Assembly: GCA_031291295.1 (NCBI GenBank)
Contig: JARLJI010000212.1
Coordinates: 1 to 64,000 of the forward strand
Direction: 5' to 3'
Length of the DNA stretch: 64,000 nucleotides
From: Rhodoferax sp.
GTDB lineage: Bacteria; Pseudomonadota; Gammaproteobacteria; Burkholderiales; Burkholderiaceae_C
The first letter of the stretch is position 1. Each line of letters begins with the position of its first letter. The position numbers were made by a program, and so were the translations under genes. Under the pieces are notes generated by a model. That model worked only from the letters and a program-made list of their open reading frames with translations, had not been told where the DNA came from and made no database searches. Below are positions 27,759-34,788 of the stretch, piece after piece.

Positions 27759-28811
27759 CTAGTGTGTCAGTGCCGCCATGCCAGGCTGTGTGATTGGTTC
27801 GGCAGGCACCAAGAGGGGCGCCGCATGAGCAATTCGGGCCTGAACACGGTCGAGCAAATTGTGTTTAGCGGCATCATACGCGCGGCTCAGGGCTTGCCCA
27901 AAGGCAAACGCGTCCGCCGATCCATGGCTCTTGAACACCAAGCCGCGCAGGCCCAGCAGCGCCGCGCCGTTGTAGCGTCGGTGGTCCATGCGATTTTTAA
28001 ATGCTTTTAGGACAGGATAGGCCGCAATCGCGGCGACTTTCGTTAACAAGTTGCGTGAAAACTCGAGCTTGATGAAGTTGCCCATCATCGTGGCCAGGCC
28101 TTCGCTGGTCTTCAGCGCCACATTGCCGACAAAGCCGTCGCACACCACGATGTCGGTGGTGCCCTTGAAAATGTCGTTGCCCTCGACGTTGCCATAGAAA
28201 TTCAAATCGCCCAACTTGGCGGCAGTTCGCAGCAGTTCACCGGATCTTTTGATGATTTCGCTGCCTTTGATCGCCTCTTCACCGATGTTGAGCAGACCGA
28301 CCGAGGGACTGTCGTTGTCGCTCAAGACGGATACCAGCGCCGAGCCCATCACGGCAAATTGCAGCAAGTGCTCCGCCGTGCAATCCACATTGGCACCCAG
28401 ATCCAGCATCGTCGTGGCCGCGCCCTTCGCATTCGGGATTTGCCCGGCAATGGCAGGACGGTCGATGCCGTCCAGTGTCTTGAGCAGGTAGCGCGCGATT
28501 GCCATCAGCGCGCCGGTATTGCCGGCCGACACGGCGGCCTGCGCCGCGCCGTCCTTCACCTGGGCAATCGCCACGCGCATGGAGGAGTTTTTTTTGCGCC
28601 GCAACGCGACCTCGATCGGATCGTCCATGCTGACCACTTCGGTGGCCGCCACGATGCGGGCGCGCTCATGCGTGAACGAGGCCAGGCTCGCGGGCAGGCC
28701 CACCAGCAGGAGTTCCGCGTCGGGGTGTTGTTCGAGGAAGTGCCGGCACGCCGGCAGCGTGACGCTGGGGCCGTGATCGCCCCCCATGCAGTCGACCGCG
28801 AGGGTGATCAT
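27759..28811 (-). CDS. plsX: phosphate acyltransferase PlsX
   Basis: PlsX makes acyl-phosphate from acyl-ACP for phosphatidic acid synthesis and associates peripherally with the membrane. The 350-residue protein starts [20 protein letters not shown], and contains KNSSMRVA and [13 protein letters not shown], and [16 protein letters not shown], all conserved. The rpmF-plsX-fabH order is conserved in proteobacteria. Confidence 0.97.
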   Translation of the reverse strand: MITLAVDCMGGDHGPSVTLPACRHFLEQHPDAELLLVGLPASLASFTHERARIVAATEVVSMDDPIEVALRRKKNSSMRVAIAQVKDGAAQAAVSAGNTGALMAIARYLLKTLDGIDRPAIAGQIPNAKGAATTMLDLGANVDCTAEHLLQFAVMGSALVSVLSDNDSPSVGLLNIGEEAIKGSEIIKRSGELLRTAAKLGDLNFYGNVEGNDIFKGTTDIVVCDGFVGNVALKTSEGLATMMGNFIKLEFSRNLLTKVAAIAAYPVLKAFKNRMDHRRYNGAALLGLRGLVFKSHGSADAFAFGQALSRAYDAAKHNLLDRVQARIAHAAPLLVPAEPITQPGMAALTH

Positions 28812-28871
28812 GAGCGGCGTACCCCGCCGGCAGGGCGAGGGCGCTTTTGCGCGGAATGGCTGGAGCCGACA

Positions 28872-28910
28872 GGCATCAAAACAAAGGCCCGTTGCTACTC
28901 AAATCGTAGC
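28872..28910 (-). repeat. GCTA...TAGC repeat, short copy between rpmF and plsX
   Basis: The core GCTACGATTTGAGTAGC on the minus strand (28910-28894) has perfect arms, followed by a shortened tail AACGGGCCTTTGTTTTGATGCC. It lies in the 124-nt rpmF-plsX gap, between the two coding regions of one presumed transcript. Confidence 0.65.
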
Positions 28911-28935
28911 GCCGGGCCCAGGCATGGCAGCGCAA

Positions 28936-29118
28936 TCAGGCTTCAGACTTGTTCTTGAGCACCTGGCGACCACGGTAGAAGCCGTTCGGGCTGATGTGGT
29001 GACGCAGGTGCGTCTCGCCGGTGGTGGGCTCCACCGCAATGCCCGGCACGTTCAATGCGTTGTGCGAACGGTGCATGCCGCGCTTGGAAGGTGACTTTTT
29101 GTTCTGCTGGACGGCCAT
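28936..29118 (-). CDS. rpmF: 50S ribosomal protein L32
   Basis: A small basic ribosomal protein of 60 residues, [20 protein letters not shown], with the C-terminal [16 protein letters not shown] typical of L32. A GGAGCC ribosome site precedes the ATG. It follows yceD and precedes plsX, a conserved linkage of ribosome and lipid synthesis genes. The zinc-ligand cysteines of some L32 forms are absent, i.e. this is the zinc-free type. Confidence 0.97.
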   Translation of the reverse strand: MAVQQNKKSPSKRGMHRSHNALNVPGIAVEPTTGETHLRHHISPNGFYRGRQVLKNKSEA

Positions 29119-29228
29119 GGTTGGCTCCTGGAATTAATGCGGTTGACTAAAGGGATTCGTATCCATGCGCAAACAGGATGACGTCCCTGGTCCGCGCTGA
29201 GCCTGCGATTATAGCCCAACTCCTTGAT

Positions 29229-29777
29229 TTAACTGGCTTTATCCCCTTTGAGCTTGGCCAGTATGGCAAACGGGTTGGGCTTGGCCTCCGTCTCCGCCTC
29301 GAACGCCTCGTCAGCAACCGCTAACTTCACGTCCACCGGACACACCTCGTGGCGCGGCAGATGAGGCAATTCCATCAGCACTTCGTCCTCGATCAGCGCG
29401 TGCAGGTCGAAGTCATGACTGAGCACCAGCAGGTCCTCTTCGGATTCGTCGTCCTGGGCGGCGGCGGTTTCTTCGTCAGCGACAAAGCGGAAAGTGCGGT
29501 CTACCGAAACGTGCACATCGACCGGGCCGAGGCAGCGCTGGCAGGTCAGTGGCAGGGTCGCCTCGGCCTGAAGGTGCAGCCAGACCTGATCGGGCTCGCC
29601 CAGCGTCGGACGCAACTCGCCCGTGGCCGTCCAGTTGAGAGGCAAATCGGCACCCAGCCCTTGCGTCTCCTGCATCAGGCGCCCATATTTTCCTAGCGTA
29701 TCCTGCGCCGCCAACTGCCCTGCCGCTTGCGCGAAGGCCTTGACGTCGAGACGGCGGGCAACAAACTCGGTTTTCAT
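29229..29777 (-). CDS. yceD: YceD family protein (DUF177)
   Basis: A 182-residue protein of the DUF177/YceD family, which in bacteria and plants is linked to 23S rRNA accumulation. The start at 29777 (MKTEFVARRLDVKAFAQAAG) is preferred over an upstream in-frame codon at 29804 that would overlap the maf gene promoter. The conserved pair of cysteines in LPLTCQRCLGPVDV, the acidic DDESEEDLLVL stretch and the C-terminal KPNPFAILAKLKGDK are all family features. It is linked to rpmF as in most proteobacteria. Confidence 0.92.
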   Translation of the reverse strand: MKTEFVARRLDVKAFAQAAGQLAAQDTLGKYGRLMQETQGLGADLPLNWTATGELRPTLGEPDQVWLHLQAEATLPLTCQRCLGPVDVHVSVDRTFRFVADEETAAAQDDESEEDLLVLSHDFDLHALIEDEVLMELPHLPRHEVCPVDVKLAVADEAFEAETEAKPNPFAILAKLKGDKAS

Positions 29778-29802
29778 GCCGTCAGTGTAAGAGAATCCCC
29801 GC

Positions 29803-30417
29803 ATGACTCAAGTTTTTGCCCAATCGCCCCCTGTGGCGCCGCGCGCGCTGGTGCTCGGTTCGACCTCGCCCTACCGGCGCGAACTGCTGCAACGCCTGCG
29901 GATTCCCTTTGAAGTGGCCGCGCCGCAGGTCAACGAGACGCCGCGGCCGGGCGAGGCGCCGGCCGACCTCGCGTGCCGCCTGGCGCTGGCCAAGGCCCAT
30001 GCCGTGGCGCGCCAGTTTCCCGGCGCCGTGGTGATCGGCTCTGACCAGGTGGCGGACCTGGCCGGCGAGCCGCTGGGCAAGCCCGGCACGCACACGCGCG
30101 CCACCCTGCAGCTGCGCCGCATGCGCGGCCAGACCGTGATTTTCCAGACGGCGGTGGCCGTGGTCTGCGCGGAGACCGGCTTCGCGCAGACGGAATTGGC
30201 CCCGGTCAAGGTGAAGTTTCGCGACCTGAGCGACGCCGAAATCGAGGCGTACCTGCAGGCCGAGCAGCCCTACGACTGCGCCGGCAGCGCCAAGAGCGAG
30301 GGCCTCGGCATCGCGCTGCTCGACGCCATTGACAACGACGACCCGACCGCGCTGGTCGGCCTGCCGCTGATCCGCACCTGCCGCATGATTCGCGCCGCCG
30401 GCGTGAAGGTTTTTTGA
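29803..30417 (+). CDS. maf: Maf-type nucleotide pyrophosphatase (YceF-like)
   Basis: A Maf/HAM1-fold nucleoside triphosphate pyrophosphatase of 204 residues; YceF-like members hydrolyse 7-methyl-GTP. Motifs are LVLGSTSPYRRELLQRL (substrate loop), VNETPRPGEAP, VIGSDQVADL with the catalytic Asp, and CAGSAKSEGLGIALLD. The gene diverges from yceD with only 25 nt between the starts, so promoters must overlap the coding ends. It overlaps the next gene by one base. Confidence 0.93.
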   Translation: MTQVFAQSPPVAPRALVLGSTSPYRRELLQRLRIPFEVAAPQVNETPRPGEAPADLACRLALAKAHAVARQFPGAVVIGSDQVADLAGEPLGKPGTHTRATLQLRRMRGQTVIFQTAVAVVCAETGFAQTELAPVKVKFRDLSDAEIEAYLQAEQPYDCAGSAKSEGLGIALLDAIDNDDPTALVGLPLIRTCRMIRAAGVKVF

Positions 30418-31193
30418 TGGCGCAGCCCGGCGCGCCCGGCCTCGGCAAGCTCTACCTCGTGCCCGCGCCGCTGGACTTTGGCTGCGAGGAGCAAACCCCG
30501 CTGCAGGACGTCATGCCACTTGCCACGCTGCAGGTCGCGGCGCGGCTGCAGCACTGGGTGTGCGAAAACGCGAAAACGCTGCGCGCCTACCTTAAACGCA
30601 CAAACGAGCTGCAGCCCTTGTCGCACCAGCTTCAGGCGCTACAAATTCAGGAGTTGCCGCGCGAGGTGCACAAAAAGGGCGATCACAGCGGCAACTTCGA
30701 CGCGCGCCCCTTGCTGGCACCCGCCCTGCAGGGGCATGACGTAGGCCTGGTCAGCGAGGCCGGCATGCCGGCGGTGGCCGACCCTGGCGCCTCGGTGGTG
30801 CGGGCGGCGCACGACTTGGGGCTGGCCGTGGTGCCGCTGGTGGGCCCCGTGTCGCTGCTGCTGGCGCTGGCCGCCAGCGGCCTGAACGGGCAAAACTTTG
30901 CCTTCGTCGGCTACCTGCCGCAAGACGCAGCGCAACGCGCCAGCCGCATTCGCGAGCTCGAGTCGCTGGCGTTGAAAACGGGCCAGACCCAGCTCTTCAT
31001 CGAAACCCCGTACCGCAATGCCGTGCTGCTGCAGGCGCTGTTGCAAACCCTGCAGCACAACACCCGGCTGGCCGTCAGCAGCGGGTTGACGCTGGCCGGC
31101 GCCGCCACGCGCAGCCAGTCGGTGAAGCAATGGCGCCAGCACGGCGGCGGGCCCGACAACCAGACCCCGGCCGTGTTCGCCATCGGGCGCTGA
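30417..31193 (+). CDS. SAM-dependent methyltransferase, RsmI/YraL-like tetrapyrrole-methylase fold
   Basis: A 258-residue protein of the corrin/porphyrin methyltransferase superfamily that includes RsmI (16S rRNA 2'-O-ribose methylase). It has the glycine-rich LVSEAGMPAVADPGASVV motif and VVPLVGPVSLLLALAASGLN, but a divergent N-terminus (GKLYLVPAPLDFGCEE) typical of a second subgroup found beside maf in Burkholderiales. It is probably a separate RNA or small-molecule methylase rather than RsmI itself; the substrate is unknown. The ATG overlaps the maf stop by one base. Confidence 0.85.
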   Translation: MAQPGAPGLGKLYLVPAPLDFGCEEQTPLQDVMPLATLQVAARLQHWVCENAKTLRAYLKRTNELQPLSHQLQALQIQELPREVHKKGDHSGNFDARPLLAPALQGHDVGLVSEAGMPAVADPGASVVRAAHDLGLAVVPLVGPVSLLLALAASGLNGQNFAFVGYLPQDAAQRASRIRELESLALKTGQTQLFIETPYRNAVLLQALLQTLQHNTRLAVSSGLTLAGAATRSQSVKQWRQHGGGPDNQTPAVFAIGR

Positions 31194-32204
31194 TCAGCGA
31201 ACGGCCGGAATCGCCTTCAGGGCCCGCACCGCGCCCGTGCCGATCGAGGCACCAAACTTCTTGGCCAGCCGCTCGGCCACGTTTTCGCGCTGGGTGTAGT
31301 CGACGATGTCTTCGGCCTTGACGACCTCGCGCGCCACGTAGTCGAGGCTGCCGAGCTGGTCAGCCAGCCCCAGGTCGATGGCTTGCTGGCCGGTCCAGAA
31401 CAACCCGCTGAAGGTCTCGGGGGTTTCGTGCAGGCGCGCGCCGCGCCCCTTCTTCACCACGTCGATGAACTGCTGGTGGATCTGGTCGAGCATGACCTGG
31501 GCGTAGGCGCGCTGCTTGTCGGTCTGCGGGCTGAACGGATCCAGAAAGCCCTTGTTCTCACCGGCCGTCATGAGGCGCCGCTCGATGCCCAGCTTGTCCA
31601 TCAGCCCGGTAAAGCCAAAGCCGTCCATCAGCACACCAATGCTGCCCACGATGCTGGCCTTGTCGACAAAGATCTTGTCGGCCGCCACCACGGTGTAATA
31701 GGCCGCCGAGGCGCAGGACTCCTCCACCACCGCGTACACCGGCTTCTTGTATTTGGCCTTCAGGCGGTAGATTTCGTCGTTCATCATGCCGGCCTGCACC
31801 GGGCTGCCGCCCGGCGAATTGCACAGCAGCACCAGGGCCTGGGTCCCGTCGTCCTCGAACGCGCTGCGCATCGCCTCCACCACAGCGTCGGCACTGGTTT
31901 CGCCGCCGGAGGCAATTTCGCCCTTGATCTCGACCACGGCGGTGTGCACCGTGCTCTTGTCGGTGCTGGCAGCACCGCGGTGCATGACGGCCCACGCGAG
32001 AAAGACAAAAAACGCCAGCCACGCCAGCCGTGTGAAGGTTTTCCAGCGGCGGTTGGTTTTTTGCTCGTTGAGCGCCGCAAAGGCCAGCTTTTCCAGCGCC
32101 GCGCGTTCCCAGCCGGGGGCATTCGTCGCGTTGCTGTTCGCTACCGATTTCGTAGCAGCTTGCGTAAAGTCTTCGCGGCCTTGCGGGCTATTGGAGTCAG
32201 TCAT
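31194..32204 (-). CDS. sppA: signal peptide peptidase SppA, single-domain type
   Basis: A membrane-anchored serine protease (S49 family) that degrades cleaved signal peptides. The start at 32204 gives 336 residues, the short single-domain form rather than the 618-residue E. coli type. One membrane segment is at about 58-74 (TRLAWLAFFVFLAWAVM). The probable dyad is Ser166 in EESCASAAYY and Lys218 in TAGENKGFLDPF. The cytoplasmic N-terminus (QAATKSVANS) is encoded by a copy of the GCTA...TAGC repeat. The gene starts one base after the Rieske gene ends. Confidence 0.93.
   Translation of the reverse strand: MTDSNSPQGREDFTQAATKSVANSNATNAPGWERAALEKLAFAALNEQKTNRRWKTFTRLAWLAFFVFLAWAVMHRGAASTDKSTVHTAVVEIKGEIASGGETSADAVVEAMRSAFEDDGTQALVLLCNSPGGSPVQAGMMNDEIYRLKAKYKKPVYAVVEESCASAAYYTVVAADKIFVDKASIVGSIGVLMDGFGFTGLMDKLGIERRLMTAGENKGFLDPFSPQTDKQRAYAQVMLDQIHQQFIDVVKKGRGARLHETPETFSGLFWTGQQAIDLGLADQLGSLDYVAREVVKAEDIVDYTQRENVAERLAKKFGASIGTGAVRALKAIPAVR
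32140..32197 (+). repeat. GCTA...TAGC repeat, copy encoding part of the SppA N-terminus
   Basis: A perfect core GCTACCGATTTCGTAGC (32140-32156) with the plus-strand tail AGCTTGCG and a GGGCTATTGGAGTC end. The middle of the tail is about 8 nt longer than in the other copies. The gene reads it in reverse as Ala-Thr-Lys-Ser-Val-Ala, almost the same peptide as in Era (Ala-Thr-Lys-Thr-Val-Ala). Confidence 0.7.
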
Positions 32205-32205
32205 G

Positions 32206-32571
32206 TCAAAACTCGACGGGTAAAAGATTGTGTGCAGTATGCCAGTGCACCACACCGTCCTGCTCGGAAATCTGTATTTTGACCAGGCCACCCCGGCACG
32301 GTCCGCCGCTGCATGCCCCGGTGTCGGGGCGGTACACCGCGCCATGTGTGGCGCAGATCAGCCATTGGCCGGTATCGTCAAAAAAACGGTTGGGCTGGTA
32401 GTCCAGCTCCATCGCCACGTGGGCGCAGCGGTTCAGGTAGGCGTGCGCCCGGCCGTCGAAGCGGATCGCAAAGGCGCGGCAGGTCTGGCCGCCAAAGACC
32501 ACGTCGAACGGGACAGCCTCACCGCCCTCCTTCAGGTCCGAGGCGTTGCACAGTGCGATCAGCGGGTCCAT
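32206..32571 (-). CDS. Rieske [2Fe-2S] ferredoxin-like protein
   Basis: A 121-residue stand-alone Rieske protein. Cluster ligands are Cys49 and His51 in NRCAHVAMELD and Cys73 and His76 in LICATHGAVYRPDTGAC. Two extra cysteines, Cys87 and Cys92, follow in ACSGGPCRGG, a frequent variant of this family. No signal or membrane segment is present, so it is a soluble cytoplasmic electron carrier or a regulatory subunit. It is flanked by the HAD phosphatase and sppA, one base apart from the latter. Partner enzyme unknown. Confidence 0.9.
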   Translation of the reverse strand: MDPLIALCNASDLKEGGEAVPFDVVFGGQTCRAFAIRFDGRAHAYLNRCAHVAMELDYQPNRFFDDTGQWLICATHGAVYRPDTGACSGGPCRGGLVKIQISEQDGVVHWHTAHNLLPVEF

Positions 32572-32582
32572 GCGTCGCGCGC

Positions 32583-33269
32583 TCAGGCGTTTTGCAGCAA
32601 CCAGTCGTGCAACTCGCGCACCGAATGCGTCACCGCGAGCGGGCCCAGCGCCTCGAAGTCACCGGGCTCGTGCGCGCCGTAGCTCACGCCCACACCGGCG
32701 CAGCCCGCGTTCAGCGCCATCTGCAGGTCGTGCGTGGTGTCGCCGATCATCAGCGTGCGCTCGGGCGGGACGCCAAACTCGGCCATCAGTTCGTGCAGCA
32801 TGCGCGGATCGGGCTTGCCGGCCGTCTCATCCGCGGTGCGCGAGCCGTCGAACCGGCCCGCGAGCTGGGAGCTTCGCAGCGCCTCGTCGAGCCCGCGCCG
32901 GCTCTTGCCGGTGGCAACCGCCAGCAAATGGTGGCGCGACCTCAGGTCGGCCAGCAGCGGCAGCACGCCCTCGAACAGGACGATGTCGCTCTGGCGCGCC
33001 ATGTAGTGAAAACGGTAGCGCGCGCCGAGTTCCGGGTATCTGGACGCAGGCACGTCGGGCGCGGCGTGCGCCAGCGCCTGCATCAGCCCCATGCCGATCA
33101 CGTAGGCGGCCTCCTTGTCGCTGGGCACCGTGCCGCCGACATCGCGCACGGCCAGCTGGATGCAGCGCGTGATGATGGCCGTGGAATCGAACAGCGTGCC
33201 GTCCCAGTCGAAGGCGATCAGGTCAAACTGCCGCGCGCGCGTGGCATCAGGTTTTTGGGGCTGGGGCAT
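32583..33269 (-). CDS. HAD-superfamily phosphatase (Gph-like)
   Basis: A 228-residue haloacid-dehalogenase-like hydrolase. Motif I is FDWDGTLFDST (Asp21, Asp23), motif II is the Thr/Ser in VATGKSRRGLDEAL, motif III the Lys in TAGKPDPRML and motif IV MIGDTTHDLQMA. The closest described type is phosphoglycolate phosphatase (Gph), but substrate cannot be read from sequence. The start at 33269 overlaps the 3' end of the upstream rluC-type gene by 23 nt. Upstream in-frame codons would extend it far into that gene without similarity. Confidence 0.9.
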   Translation of the reverse strand: MPQPQKPDATRARQFDLIAFDWDGTLFDSTAIITRCIQLAVRDVGGTVPSDKEAAYVIGMGLMQALAHAAPDVPASRYPELGARYRFHYMARQSDIVLFEGVLPLLADLRSRHHLLAVATGKSRRGLDEALRSSQLAGRFDGSRTADETAGKPDPRMLHELMAEFGVPPERTLMIGDTTHDLQMALNAGCAGVGVSYGAHEPGDFEALGPLAVTHSVRELHDWLLQNA

Positions 33270-34269
33270 GGTCGACAAATCTCTGAAGTTCCGGGGGCAA
33301 TTCGGCCAGCAACTCGACGCGCTCGCCGCTGGACGGATGATTGAACTGTAACCGCCACGCATGCAAAAACATACGCTTCAAGCCTGAATTCCCCTGCTGC
33401 TTTTGCAGGGACTTGTTCAGCTCGAAATCGCCGTACTTGTCATCCCCGACGATGACGTGGCCCTGGGACGCCAGATGCACCCGGATCTGGTGCGTACGTC
33501 CGGTCTTGATGGTCACCTCCAGCAGCGTGAAGCCCGCCAAGCGGCGCGCCACCTTGACCAGTGTGACCGAGCGCATGCCGTCCGGATCGTCCCGGGCCAC
33601 CACCTTGACCCGGCGCTCGCCCTCCCCGTCCTGGCCCGCCGGCAGCAGGTATTTGTGCAGCGGCGCGTCGATCACCTTCTTATTGGCCGGCCAGTCGCCC
33701 GCGACCAGCGCCAGGTAGGTTTTGCCGGTCTCGCGCTCGCGAAACTGGTCTTGCAAGTGCGTCAAGGCGCTGCGCTTCTTGGCCACCAGCAGGATGCCGC
33801 TGGTCTCGCGATCCAGCCGGTGCACCAGTTCCAGGAACCTGGCCTGCGGCCGCGCCCGGCGCAATTGCTCGATCACGCCAAAGCTCACGCCGCTGCCGCC
33901 ATGCACCGCCACGCCGGCCGGTTTGTCGATGGCGATCAGCCAGTCGTCTTCCAGCAGGATCGGGAATTCGCGGGCCGGCGCCGGATTCGCCGCTTTTTCT
34001 TCCATTCGTTCGGACAGCCGCACGGGGGGCAAGCGAACCACGTCGCCCGTCGCGATCCGGCTGTCGGCAGCAGCCCGGCCCTTGTTGATCCGGACCTCGC
34101 CGCTGCGGATGATGCGGTAAACGTGGGTTTTGGGCACCCCTTTGAGGTGCCGCATCAGGAAGTTGTCCAGCCGCTGGCCGGCGGACTCGTCGTCGACCGT
34201 GATGAATTTGACCTCCGGCGCGACCTTGGGTGGCGCAGGGGGCTTGTGAACGCCTATAATGTTTTTCAC
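33247..34269 (-). CDS. rluC: 23S rRNA pseudouridine synthase, RluC-type
   Basis: A 340-residue RluA-family pseudouridine synthase. An N-terminal S4 RNA-binding domain (about 30-85, GQRLDNFLMRHLKGVPKTHV) precedes the catalytic domain with Asp153 in HRLDRETSGILL. The S4 domain plus length indicate RluC (23S rRNA positions 955/2504/2580 in E. coli). It starts with GTG at 34269 and diverges from rne; this rluC/rne back-to-back pair is conserved in proteobacteria. The rne -10-like TATAAT lies within its first codons. Confidence 0.93.
   Translation of the reverse strand: MKNIIGVHKPPAPPKVAPEVKFITVDDESAGQRLDNFLMRHLKGVPKTHVYRIIRSGEVRINKGRAAADSRIATGDVVRLPPVRLSERMEEKAANPAPAREFPILLEDDWLIAIDKPAGVAVHGGSGVSFGVIEQLRRARPQARFLELVHRLDRETSGILLVAKKRSALTHLQDQFRERETGKTYLALVAGDWPANKKVIDAPLHKYLLPAGQDGEGERRVKVVARDDPDGMRSVTLVKVARRLAGFTLLEVTIKTGRTHQIRVHLASQGHVIVGDDKYGDFELNKSLQKQQGNSGLKRMFLHAWRLQFNHPSSGERVELLAELPPELQRFVDHAPAPKT
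34255..34260 (+). promoter_or_regulatory. probable -10 element of the rne promoter
   Basis: A perfect TATAAT on the plus strand, inside the 5' end of the divergent rluC gene and 529 nt ahead of the rne start codon. No good -35 is seen at 16-18 nt spacing. If used, it gives rne a leader of about 520 nt. Confidence 0.5.
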
Positions 34270-34788
34270 CAGCGATGTGTTGTAAGTGCTTGATTGACTT
34301 CAAGTTTAGGGCACCGAACAAAATGCACTGGTAGGTCGATGCCACTCACCGCCATTGTCTGCAAACCGGGCGCCCGAGCGCCAGGTGGTACACAAGCCTG
34401 TGAGTCGAGACGACGCAATTGAAACACTGATACGGAATACCCACATCCGGCAACCTCGCGCGCTGCGCACCGGGTTGCCGGCGGATTAAAGCGAGAACTC
34501 TTGTGTTGATGGTGCTGATTCAAACCTTATGGCGGTGGCTGTTGCCCCCGCCCTTCGGCGTGGAAAAGCCCCTGGCTCCCGTCTTTCGGGTGCATCCAGC
34601 TGCGAATTTTGTAGCTGATCCATATCCACACCCTCTCGCCCGCGTCCAAGCGCCTACGCCCCGACAGCTGAGCCCCGGCTCGGCATAGTCGCAGGCTCTC
34701 CGGCTGTTCCCTTCGTTTCAAAGCGTCTGATCAGGCATCGTTGGCCCGCTATGGGCCTTTGAATGTTTTAGATTGAAGGAAACGCATC
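34270..34788 (+). ncRNA. long rne leader (5' UTR) with stem-loops
   Basis: A 519-nt non-coding stretch between rluC and rne, most likely the rne leader. RNase E autoregulates through a structured leader in E. coli. Here a strong stem is visible: CCGGCAACC (34447-34455) pairs with GGTTGCCGG (34473-34481) around a GC-rich loop. A weaker copy of the GCTA...TAGC repeat lies at 34599-34615. No credible small gene is seen. Whether the leader mediates feedback control is inference from the E. coli precedent. Confidence 0.55.
34570..34615 (-). repeat. possible GCTA...TAGC repeat copy in the rne leader
   Basis: The core GCTACAAAATTCGCAGC on the minus strand (34615-34599) has one arm mismatch. The tail TGGATGCACC...GGGAGCCAGGGGC is only loosely similar to the other copies. 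Confidence 0.4.

Noticed and set aside
30638..30654. GCTACAAATTCAGGAGT in the RsmI-like methylase gene as a repeat copy
   Set aside because: Right arm does not match, and the encoded LQIQELPREVHKKGDH looks like conserved family sequence rather than an insertion.
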